From Dehalococcoidia bacterium (GTDB lineage Bacteria > Chloroflexota > Dehalococcoidia > E44-bin15 > DAOWNJ01), in NCBI GenBank assembly GCA_030642645.1, contig DAOWNJ010000014.1, positions 1 to 13,277 on the forward strand: DNA of 13,277 bases, given 5' to 3'. Under the pieces are notes generated by a model. The model was not told the DNA's origin, did no database searches, and worked only from the letters and a program-made list of their open reading frames with translations. A program made the position numbers and the translations under genes. This document shows positions 7,408-13,277 of this stretch, piece by piece (the stretch's first letter is position 1; the number at the start of each line of letters is the position of its first letter).

Positions 7408-8271
7408 ATGCCAAAAGCAAAGATCGGGGTAATCGGGGGGAGCGGGCTATATGAGATAGAGGGGATGAGGGATATTGAGGAGGTAAAGCCAGATACTCCT
7501 TTTGGAGAGCCAAGCGACTCTATTATAGTCGGCTCCCTTGAGGGGGCCACTCTTGCCTTCCTTCCCCGCCACGGCAGGGGGCACCGAATAAGCCCAACAG
7601 AGCTCCCCTCAAGGGCAAATATCTATGCCCTCAAGTCCCTCGGTGTTGAGTGGCTCATCTCGGTGAGCGCCGTCGGGAGCCTCAATGAGGGTATCCATCC
7701 CCTCGACCTCGTAATCCCCGACCAGCTCATCGACCGCACAAAGGGCAGGGTGAACTCCTTTTTTGGAGAGGGGCTGGTCGCTCATGTCCCCTTCGCCGAT
7801 CCCTTCTGCCCCACTTTAAGCGACATCCTTTATCAACAAGCCATAGATGTAGGGATCAGGGTTCGCAAAGGGGGAATATATCTGGCGATGGAGGGGCCGC
7901 TCTTCTCAACAAGGGCGGAATCGGCCCTCTATCGCTCCTGGGGGGCTGATGTCATCGGGATGACCGCCCTACCCGAGGCGTAACTGGCAAGGGAGGCGGA
8001 GATATGCTACGCTACCCTCGCCTTTGTAACCGATTACGACTGCTGGCATGAAACCGAGGAGTCGGTAACCATCGAAATGACCCTTGCCAACCTTGAGAGA
8101 AATGTTGATACTGCCAAGAGGATTATAAAACTGGCTGCCCAAAACCTCCCTGAGAGGAGGGATTGTTGTTGCTCAAGTGCCCTTGAGAATGCTATTATCA
8201 CCTCTCCTGAGCGGATCCCGGGGTGGATCAAGAGGGACTGGGCACTCCTGATCGGGAAGTATGTTCATTAG
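7408..8271 (+). pseudogene. mtnP: S-methyl-5'-thioadenosine phosphorylase interrupted by in-frame TAA
   Basis: The intact enzyme splits methylthioadenosine, a by-product of polyamine and other SAM-dependent reactions, with phosphate into adenine and methylthioribose 1-phosphate. The frame opens with MPKAKIGVIGGSGLY (phosphate loop G10-G13), has PRHGRGH (53-59), the SVSAVGSL segment (85-92) and GMTALPEA (184-191), then stops at TAA 7981-7983. The same frame continues with LAREAEICYATLAFVTDYDCW, exactly the sequence family members carry after '(E)A(K)', and ends at TAG 8269-8271. Read through, it would be 287 residues, normal for the family, with only codon 192 lost. The 191-residue product lacks the TDYDCW loop (D209, D211) that binds the adenine base, so it is probably inactive. 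A single base change from AAA would explain it; a sequencing error is also possible. It heads the operon with mesB. Confidence 0.85.
7981..7983 (+). other. Premature in-frame stop codon inside mtnP
   Basis: TAA stands where the family usually has lysine or another residue, between ALPEA and LAREAE. TAA is a true stop at the natural ends of rpmB and the carbonic anhydrase gene in this same window, so codon reassignment is unlikely. No ribosome binding site is obvious before the next in-frame ATG (8077). Confidence 0.9.
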
Positions 8272-9295
8272 AGATAGATTCGAGCCCAATTGCCTTTCTA
8301 CAGCTATAGGGAGTATGCCTCATACCGATCCCGGGGAGGCCACCTCATCGGTGCTCTCATATCTCGATATACCCGCTTGGCCTCAACTGCCAAAGCGTTC
8401 ATTTCTGGAGAATATGTATGCCCAGTTCAGCGAGGGGTTCCCTGGCATCGTGATAGATGGGGAGCGGGCCTATGTTGACCGCTCCCAGGACCTAGATGAG
8501 CAACTGGGCAGGCTCTATACCGCTTATCTGGATAACGATGTGGATGGGCATGGGGTAAGCCCTGAATATGCAGCGGGACTCCATGCCCTACTCGCCAGGA
8601 AGGTTGAAAAGGCGGTCAAGGGTCAGGTAACCGGCCCCATAAGCTTCGGGCTCACCGTTACCGACCAGAACCGCCGCGCTTTGCTCTACGATGAGGTCCT
8701 CGCCGATGCCCTGGCCAAACACCTCCGCCTCAAGGCATCATGGCAGGAGAGAATGCTTCGAGAGGTATCCCCCAATACAATCATCTTCGTTGACGAGCCC
8801 TATATGGCCTCCTTCGGCTCAGCCTTTTTCTCCCTCTCCAGGGAGAAGGTGGTTACCCTCCTTGAGGAGGTCCTCGGTGGCATAAAGGGCCTGAAGGGGG
8901 TCCACTGCTGTGCCAATACCGACTGGTCCGTCCTTCTCTCCACCTCTGTTGACATCCTGAGCCTTGATGCCTATAGCTATGCCCAGCCGCTGAGCCTCTA
9001 CCCCGCTGAGGTGAATAGTTTCCTTGAGCGTGGAGGGGTAATAGCCTGGGGTATCGTCCCATCAAGTGAGGCATCCCTGGATGAGGAAACAATGGAAAGC
9101 CTCACCGAGCGCCTTGAGGAGGCAATGGGGCTTCTCACCACAAAGGGAATCCCCTTCGAGCTCCTGATCCGGCGCTCGCTTATCACCCCATCGTGTGGGC
9201 TTGGCTCACTCTCGATAGAGGCGGCAACAAGGGCCCTTGAGCTAACCCGAGGGGTCTCTAGGGAATTCAGGAAACGGTATCTGAGGGATGGATGA
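8261..9295 (+). CDS. mesB: Core (folate-independent) methionine synthase, MesB-like
   Basis: The 344 residues resemble only the C-terminal catalytic barrel of MetE (UROD/MetE-like fold), without the N-terminal folate-binding domain. Core methionine synthases of this size methylate homocysteine using a methyl-corrinoid donor; one was characterised from Dehalococcoides, and the MesB family occurs in anaerobes with the Wood-Ljungdahl pathway. The N-terminal TAIGSMPHTDP matches the substrate-loop region of MetE-like barrels. Candidate zinc ligands are H215 and C217 (in GVHCCANTDW) and C312 (in TPSCGLG); D236 may stand in for the MetE glutamate ligand. The ATG lies 11 bases inside the end of the mtnP frame, with a modest GGGAAG upstream. 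The neighbours mtnP and ahcY strongly support a methionine-cycle role. The MesB subgroup rather than another core family is inference. Confidence 0.8.
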   Translation: MFIRDRFEPNCLSTAIGSMPHTDPGEATSSVLSYLDIPAWPQLPKRSFLENMYAQFSEGFPGIVIDGERAYVDRSQDLDEQLGRLYTAYLDNDVDGHGVSPEYAAGLHALLARKVEKAVKGQVTGPISFGLTVTDQNRRALLYDEVLADALAKHLRLKASWQERMLREVSPNTIIFVDEPYMASFGSAFFSLSREKVVTLLEEVLGGIKGLKGVHCCANTDWSVLLSTSVDILSLDAYSYAQPLSLYPAEVNSFLERGGVIAWGIVPSSEASLDEETMESLTERLEEAMGLLTTKGIPFELLIRRSLITPSCGLGSLSIEAATRALELTRGVSREFRKRYLRDG

Positions 9296-10365
9296 TGTTG
9301 AAGCGAAGATTAGGTCGGACAAACTTTGAGACCTCTGTTCTGGGGTTTGGTGGCATCGCCATCCAGTACCAACCCTGGGAGGAGGCGGTTGCGGCGGTAA
9401 AGAGGGCTATCGAGCTCGGGGTGAACCTCATCGATAGTGCTAGAGGCTACGGCGATAGCGAGGACAAGATCGGGGAGGCGATCAAGGGGCAGAGGGAGAA
9501 CCTCTTCATCTCCACGAAGAGCCATTACCCTACCGGGGAGGAGGTCAGGAGGAGCATCGATGAGAGCCTCGCTCACCTGGGGGTCGACAGGATAGACCTC
9601 ATCTTCATGCACGCCGTCGACCAGGAGCAGGAGTTTGAAAGGCGCCTGAGGAACGGGGTGCTTGATGCGATGCGGGACGCCAGGCGAGCGGGGAAGGTTA
9701 ACTATATCGGGATAAGCGGGCACCAGAACAGGGTGCTGGCTAAGGCGATAAGAACCGGGGAGTTCGATGTCCTAATGGCAATGTATAATCTGGCCGATGA
9801 TGACGCTCAAGAGGAGCTTTTCCCGCTTGCGTCTAGTATGGATGTTGGGATAACGGTGATGAAACCGCTCGGAGGGGGATACCTTGGCATCCTCCCTGAG
9901 GTGGCCCAGTTCGGCGTCGCTGAGAAGGCGATAAGCACCGCCGATGAGGCCCTCCGCTTTGTCCTATCAAACCAGTATATCAACACTTCGGTGGTTGGGA
10001 TGGGGAGCATAGCTGAGGTGGAACAGGATATCCCCCTCGGCCTCTCCCCCCAGGAGATGCCCCCAGAGGAGCTAGCTCGTCTCAAGGAAAGGGCTAGGGT
10101 CTCAGGCTATACCTTCTGCCGTGGTTGTGGCTACTGCCTCCCGGTATGCGAGCAGGAGATCGACATAAGGGAGGTATTCCGGCTATTTGTATTCCATGAG
10201 CAATATGGCCTCAAGGAGCTTGCCAAGGAGAGATTCCAGAAATATCATGAGGGCAAGGTAGCCATGTGCACAGAGTGCCTAAACTGCACCGAGAGGTGCC
10301 CTGCCGCCCTGGACATACCTTCGCTACTTAAGCAGGCAGCATCTATCTTAGGGTCAAATCGATGA
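9292..10365 (+). CDS. Aldo/keto reductase with C-terminal iron-sulfur domain
   Basis: This is an NAD(P)H-dependent oxidoreductase of the aldo/keto reductase superfamily, 357 residues, predicted cytosolic. The (beta/alpha)8 barrel (about 1-260) carries the full catalytic tetrad: D48, Y53 (DSARGYGDSE), K76 (STKSH) and H107 (LIFMHAVD). After the barrel come two cysteine sets of the form CxxCxxCxxxC, at 276/279/282/286 and 326/329/332/336, each followed by P or acidic residues as in ferredoxin-like [4Fe-4S] sites. The protein could therefore pass electrons between a ferredoxin-like donor and the barrel. The substrate is unknown. The start ATGATG overlaps the mesB stop (ATGA), so the first or second ATG may be used. 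Its own stop overlaps the next small gene. Confidence 0.9.
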   Translation: MMLKRRLGRTNFETSVLGFGGIAIQYQPWEEAVAAVKRAIELGVNLIDSARGYGDSEDKIGEAIKGQRENLFISTKSHYPTGEEVRRSIDESLAHLGVDRIDLIFMHAVDQEQEFERRLRNGVLDAMRDARRAGKVNYIGISGHQNRVLAKAIRTGEFDVLMAMYNLADDDAQEELFPLASSMDVGITVMKPLGGGYLGILPEVAQFGVAEKAISTADEALRFVLSNQYINTSVVGMGSIAEVEQDIPLGLSPQEMPPEELARLKERARVSGYTFCRGCGYCLPVCEQEIDIREVFRLFVFHEQYGLKELAKERFQKYHEGKVAMCTECLNCTERCPAALDIPSLLKQAASILGSNR

Positions 10366-10454
10366 ATAAAGCGAAAAGGGTAGCCAATCAAAAACATCGC
10401 AAGAGGCAGAGGAAGCTTAAAGAGAAGAGGAGGCTTGAGAAGCGGGCCTCTTAG
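10362..10454 (+). CDS. 30-residue highly basic protein
   Basis: A complete short frame starts at ATG 10362, overlapping the reductase stop by four bases (ATGA), and ends at TAG 10452-10454, eight bases before the next gene. Fifteen of 30 residues are lysine or arginine, with one histidine and only three acidic residues. It begins MNKAKRVANQ and contains HRKRQRKLKEKRR, probably one long helix. The tight overlap and the otherwise empty 97-base gap make it likely to be translated. Its composition resembles tiny ribosome-associated or RNA-binding proteins (for example the AURKAIP1/COX24-like type), but I cannot assign a family. It does not look like an intergenic artefact, because the codons are in phase with the overlap pattern used through the operon. 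Confidence 0.65.
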   Translation: MNKAKRVANQKHRKRQRKLKEKRRLEKRAS

Positions 10455-10462
10455 CGTGAGCG

Positions 10463-11002
10463 ATGAAGAGGGTTTACCTTCTTAGCGGTGGGCCGGGGAC
10501 CGGTAAGACCACTATCATAAAGGAGGTATTGCGCAAATTTCAGGGAAGAGCAGGAGGGTTCTATACCGAGGAGATAAGGGGTAACGGGGCAAGGGAGGGC
10601 TTCAGGATTATTACACTCGATGGCAAAAGCGCAATCCTTGCCCATATCGATATCAAGAGCCCCTATCATGTCGGGAGGTATGGCGTGGACATTGAGGCCC
10701 TTGACAGGATAGGGGTCTCAGCCATAAGGGAGGCGGTAAAGAGCTCAGAGCTGGTCATTATCGATGAGATCGGAAGGATGGAGCTTTTCTCACCATCCTT
10801 TAAGGAGGCGGTGCTGGAGGCAATCGGTAGCGGAAAGAGGGTCCTGGGGACGATAATGCTCAAGTCCCACCCCTTCTCTGACGAGGTCAAGATTAGCCCA
10901 GGGGTGGCCTTGATTTCAGTCGCGAGGTCTAACAGAAATGAGGTGCTTGGGGAGGTGCTGGGGTGGCTTGAGGAAGCAAAGGATGGAGAAAATAGGCATT
11001 AG
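10463..11002 (+). CDS. THEP1-family nucleoside-triphosphatase
   Basis: This 179-residue P-loop protein belongs to the THEP1 (NTPase_1) family, whose characterised members hydrolyse ATP, GTP and other nucleoside triphosphates slowly in vitro and whose cellular role is unsettled. Walker A is GGPGTGKT (9-16). The family motif GGFYTEEIR follows at 31-39, and Walker B with its extension is LVIIDEIGRMEL (97-108; D101, E102). The family-typical G-T-I-M segment follows before the C-terminal SVARSNRNEVL. Length is normal. The ATG start is eight bases after the small basic gene and has only a weak ribosome binding site, so coupling to upstream translation is likely. The 3' end overlaps the archaemetzincin gene by 20 bases. 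A nucleotide or RNA-linked role in this operon is speculative. Confidence 0.9.
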   Translation: MKRVYLLSGGPGTGKTTIIKEVLRKFQGRAGGFYTEEIRGNGAREGFRIITLDGKSAILAHIDIKSPYHVGRYGVDIEALDRIGVSAIREAVKSSELVIIDEIGRMELFSPSFKEAVLEAIGSGKRVLGTIMLKSHPFSDEVKISPGVALISVARSNRNEVLGEVLGWLEEAKDGENRH

Positions 11003-11504
11003 ACCTATCGGAAATATTGAGCCCTGGATTCTTGATGAGCTCAGCCGGAGGCTGGGGGGGGTATTCGGATGCCCCGTTGAGATAATGGAAAAGCACGACC
11101 TGCCTGATCGTGCCTATGACCCCAAAAGGAGGCAATACCACTCGACACCACTCCTTGCCACTATAAAGGGCGCTGGGCCGAGGGAGGGAAGGGTCCTGGG
11201 GGTTGTCGATGTAGACTTATATGTTCGGGGCCTGAACTTTGTCTTCGGTGAAGCTGACCCGGGTTCAAAGACGGCGCTCATCTCCCTATGCCGTTTGAGG
11301 CAGGAATACTATGGTCTGCCCCCGGATGAGCCCCTTTTCGCCGAGAGGGCTACCAAAGAGGCGATTCACGAACTGGGGCATACCTATGGCTTGAGACACT
11401 GCAGGGACGAAAGGTGTATAATGTATTTCTCAAGTAGCCTGCTGGACACTGACAGGAAACGGGCAGCTTTCTGCAATAACTGCTCGAGGAGGATAAAAGG
11501 GTGA
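10983..11504 (+). CDS. amzA: Archaemetzincin-type zinc metalloprotease (M54)
   Basis: This 173-residue protein is a member of peptidase family M54, common in archaea and vertebrates and patchy in bacteria. The active site HELGHTYGLRHC is at 129-140: H129, H133 and H139 bind catalytic zinc and E130 is the general base. A second, structural zinc site is formed by C140, C145, C164 and C167, with the conserved M147 (CIM) of the Met-turn. There is no signal peptide, so it acts in the cytosol. I place the start at ATG 10983, with GAGGAAG and AAAGG elements upstream; a longer frame from 10938 would lie wholly inside the NTPase gene and adds a cysteine/tryptophan-rich leader not typical of the family. 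Natural substrates are unknown. The stop overlaps the next gene by four bases. Confidence 0.92.
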   Translation: MEKIGIRPIGNIEPWILDELSRRLGGVFGCPVEIMEKHDLPDRAYDPKRRQYHSTPLLATIKGAGPREGRVLGVVDVDLYVRGLNFVFGEADPGSKTALISLCRLRQEYYGLPPDEPLFAERATKEAIHELGHTYGLRHCRDERCIMYFSSSLLDTDRKRAAFCNNCSRRIKG

Positions 11505-12418
11505 GCGTCCTGGTTGTTGGCTCGGTGGCCCTTGACTCGGTGGAGACGCCATCTGGAAGCGTTAGGGATGTCCTTGGAGGCTCGGCAATCTATTTCGCCG
11601 CCTCAGCCAGCCTCTATACAGAGGTAAACCTGGTGGGGGTGGTGGGCACAGACTTCCCCCAGGAGCATACCCGCTTCCTCACCGAGCGTGGGGTTGATGT
11701 CATGGGGTTAAAGGTCGTCGATGGTCAGACCTTCCGCTGGGCAGGTCGCTACAACGAGCTTGGCGCCGTTGAGACCCTCCAGACACATCTAAATGTATTC
11801 GCCGATTTTCACCCCACCCTCCCCCCAGGATATGAGAGGAGCGACATGGTCTTCCTGGGCAATATCGACCCTGACCTTCAGGGTGAAGTTCTGAGGCAGG
11901 TGAAAGGGCCAAAGCTCGTGATGATGGATACCATGGACTTCTGGATAAGGGGAAAGAGGGAATCACTCTACCAAACCATGGGCACGGTGGACGTTGTCAC
12001 CATGAATGAATCTGAGGTTCGTCTCCTCACCGGAAAGCACAGCATCATCTCCGCCGCCAGGGGAGTCCTTGAGCTTGGGCCAAAGGCGGTGATCATAAAG
12101 AGGGGGGAATACGGGTCCATCATGCTCTCGGAGGATGGCTACTTTATCGCCCCTGCCTATCCCGTGGCTTATGTAAAGGACCCCACGGGTGCCGGGGATA
12201 GCTTTGCCGGCGGCATACTGGGCTATCTCGACGGAACAGATGACTTCAGCCCCCAGGCATTAAGAAAGGCCATCGTCCACGGCACTATCATGGCCAGCTA
12301 CACCGTCTCGGAATTCAGCATCGATGGCCTCCGCTCCCTCAATAAGGCCAACATTGCCCAAAGATACCAGGAGTTTAAGGGAATCACACAATTTGAAGAT
12401 AAGGAGAGCACCCAGTGA
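11501..12418 (+). CDS. PfkB-family carbohydrate/nucleoside kinase
   Basis: This 305-residue ribokinase-fold kinase transfers phosphate from ATP to a sugar or nucleoside hydroxyl. It shows the N-terminal strand SVLVVGSVALDSVETP, the substrate-side GGSAIYFAASASLY, the VGVVGTDFP strand-turn, TMNESEVRLLTG in the middle, and the second PfkB signature DPTGAGDSFAGG with catalytic D233 in GAGD (230-233). The start is GTG, with GAGGAGG upstream, overlapping the archaemetzincin stop (GTGA). Its own stop overlaps the ahcY start the same way. Direct coupling to ahcY, which releases adenosine, makes adenosine or a related nucleoside an attractive substrate, but PfkB specificity cannot be read from sequence and sugar substrates remain possible. 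Confidence 0.88.
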   Translation: MSVLVVGSVALDSVETPSGSVRDVLGGSAIYFAASASLYTEVNLVGVVGTDFPQEHTRFLTERGVDVMGLKVVDGQTFRWAGRYNELGAVETLQTHLNVFADFHPTLPPGYERSDMVFLGNIDPDLQGEVLRQVKGPKLVMMDTMDFWIRGKRESLYQTMGTVDVVTMNESEVRLLTGKHSIISAARGVLELGPKAVIIKRGEYGSIMLSEDGYFIAPAYPVAYVKDPTGAGDSFAGGILGYLDGTDDFSPQALRKAIVHGTIMASYTVSEFSIDGLRSLNKANIAQRYQEFKGITQFEDKESTQ

Positions 12419-13277
12419 AAGCTGACATCAAGGACCAATCCCTCTCTCATCAGGGCCAGCTAAAAATTGAGTGGACATCAAGGGAGATGCCGGTGTTGAG
12501 GTTCATAAGGGAGAGGTTTTCCAGGGAGAAGCCCCTTCGGGGGGCAAGGGTCTCCGCCTGCCTTCATATAACAAGCGAGACGGCAAACCTTGCCCTCGCC
12601 CTTAGGGAGGGCGGCGCTGACATTGTCCTCTGCGCCTCAAACCCGCTCTCTACCCAGGACGACGCCGCCGCCTGCTTGGTGATGGAACATGGAATCCCCG
12701 TTTTTGCTATCAAAGGTGAGGACAACCAGACCTATTACCAGCATATAGATGCTGCCCTGGACCACAGGCCAAATATCACCATGGATGATGGCTGTGACCT
12801 TGTGGCATCGATCCACAAAGAGCGCGCTGAGCTTGCTGGGGACATTATCGGTGGGACCGAGGAGACGACCACGGGTGTGATAAGGCTGAGAAGCCTCCAG
12901 AGGGAGGGGAAGCTAAAATACCCCATCATTGCGGTCAATGATGCCCAGACAAAGCACCTGTTCGACAACCGCTATGGGACCGGGCAGAGCACCATCGATG
13001 GCATCACCAGGGCAACGAATATCCTGTGGGCGGGGAAGAGGGTAGTGGTATGCGGCTATGGATGGTGCGGGAGGGGGGTGGCGATGAGGGCAAGGGGGCT
13101 CGGCGCCCAGGTAATCATCGCAGAGGTAAACCCTGTCTCAGCCCTTGAGGCGGTGATGGATGGGTACCAGGTGATGCCCCTCCTCGAGGCCTCCAGGATA
13201 GGGGATGTCTTTATCACCACCACCGGGGATATACATGTCATCGACAGGGCCCATATGCTTGAGATGAAGGACGGCGC
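12415..13277 (+). CDS. ahcY: S-adenosylhomocysteine hydrolase (3' end outside window)
   Basis: This NAD-dependent cytosolic enzyme reversibly splits S-adenosylhomocysteine, the product of SAM-dependent methylation, into adenosine and homocysteine. The first 287 codons are present; the gene runs off the right edge. Substrate-domain motifs are ACLHITSETANLA, CASNPLSTQDD, GGTEETTTGV and NDAQTKHLFDNRYGTGQSTIDG, including catalytic-site K180 and D184. The NAD-binding Rossmann loop is GYGWCGRG (214-221). The start is GTG 12415 in a GTGA overlap with the PfkB kinase gene, with AAGGAG about ten bases upstream; no ATG occurs close enough to replace it. The product homocysteine is the substrate of the mesB product five genes upstream. 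Confidence 0.96.
   Translation, partial: MKADIKDQSLSHQGQLKIEWTSREMPVLRFIRERFSREKPLRGARVSACLHITSETANLALALREGGADIVLCASNPLSTQDDAAACLVMEHGIPVFAIKGEDNQTYYQHIDAALDHRPNITMDDGCDLVASIHKERAELAGDIIGGTEETTTGVIRLRSLQREGKLKYPIIAVNDAQTKHLFDNRYGTGQSTIDGITRATNILWAGKRVVVCGYGWCGRGVAMRARGLGAQVIIAEVNPVSALEAVMDGYQVMPLLEASRIGDVFITTTGDIHVIDRAHMLEMKDG

Noticed and set aside
7981..7983. TAA in mtnP as a reassigned or recoded codon
   Set aside because: rpmB and the carbonic anhydrase gene end in TAA exactly at their expected family ends, and no TAA-decoding system is known that would fit here. Mutation or sequence error is simpler.
8077..8271. A separate 64-residue gene in the mtnP downstream part
   Set aside because: It is in the mtnP frame and encodes its ordinary C-terminus. 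The ATG has no clear ribosome binding site and the fragment alone would not form a working domain.
9310..9723. A 137-codon open frame on the minus strand
   Set aside because: It is antisense to the catalytic-tetrad region of the aldo/keto reductase and is explained by codon bias.
10938..10982. Upstream ATG extending archaemetzincin by 15 residues
   Set aside because: The extension lies inside the NTPase gene, lacks a good ribosome binding site and has a composition unlike the family, while ATG 10983 is well placed.
1..13277. tRNA, rRNA, riboswitch, CRISPR array or intact insertion sequence
   Set aside because: Intergenic gaps are all about 110 bases or less, and no cloverleaf, repeat-spacer pattern, transposase frame or SAM-riboswitch-like structure was seen. 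No SAM riboswitch could fit in the short leader before mtnP if the proposed promoter is right.

Overview
This window looks like chromosomal DNA of an uncultured bacterium, probably Chloroflexota of the Dehalococcoidia type. I infer this from gene content (a short MetE-like core methionine synthase, RecG with a long N-terminal extension, FakA-type kinase next to recG), GC-rich coding DNA with strong GGAGG ribosome binding sites, and many 4-base stop/start overlaps. No database search was possible. Coding density is very high: no stretch over 300 bases lacks a gene or gene remnant, and no tRNA, rRNA, CRISPR array or intact insertion sequence was seen.

Left part (1-6746): the 3' end of an unidentified gene, possibly a TIR-domain protein, overlaps rpe (ribulose-phosphate 3-epimerase). 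rpmB (ribosomal protein bL28) lies on the minus strand, tail to tail with rpe and head to head with a plus-strand run of fakA/yloV, recG and argS. fakA and recG overlap by four bases; argS follows 22 bases after recG.

Middle (6747-7407): a hairpin separates argS from a convergent gamma-class carbonic anhydrase gene on the minus strand. That gene has an almost ideal sigma-70-type promoter (TTGACC, 16 bases, TATAAT) in the 109-base divergent region it shares with the next plus-strand run.

Right part (7408-13277): eight closely packed plus-strand genes, apparently one operon centred on the methionine/SAM cycle. They are mtnP (methylthioadenosine phosphorylase, broken by an in-frame TAA), a zinc core methionine synthase of the MesB type, an aldo/keto reductase with two C-terminal iron-sulfur motifs, a 30-residue very basic protein, a THEP1-family NTPase, an archaemetzincin-type zinc protease, a PfkB-family kinase, and ahcY (S-adenosylhomocysteine hydrolase), which runs off the end. 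A coherent reading: AhcY splits S-adenosylhomocysteine into adenosine and homocysteine, MesB remethylates homocysteine to methionine, MtnP recycles methylthioadenosine, and the PfkB kinase might phosphorylate the adenosine. The reductase, basic protein, NTPase and protease have no obvious place in this scheme and are the most intriguing passengers.
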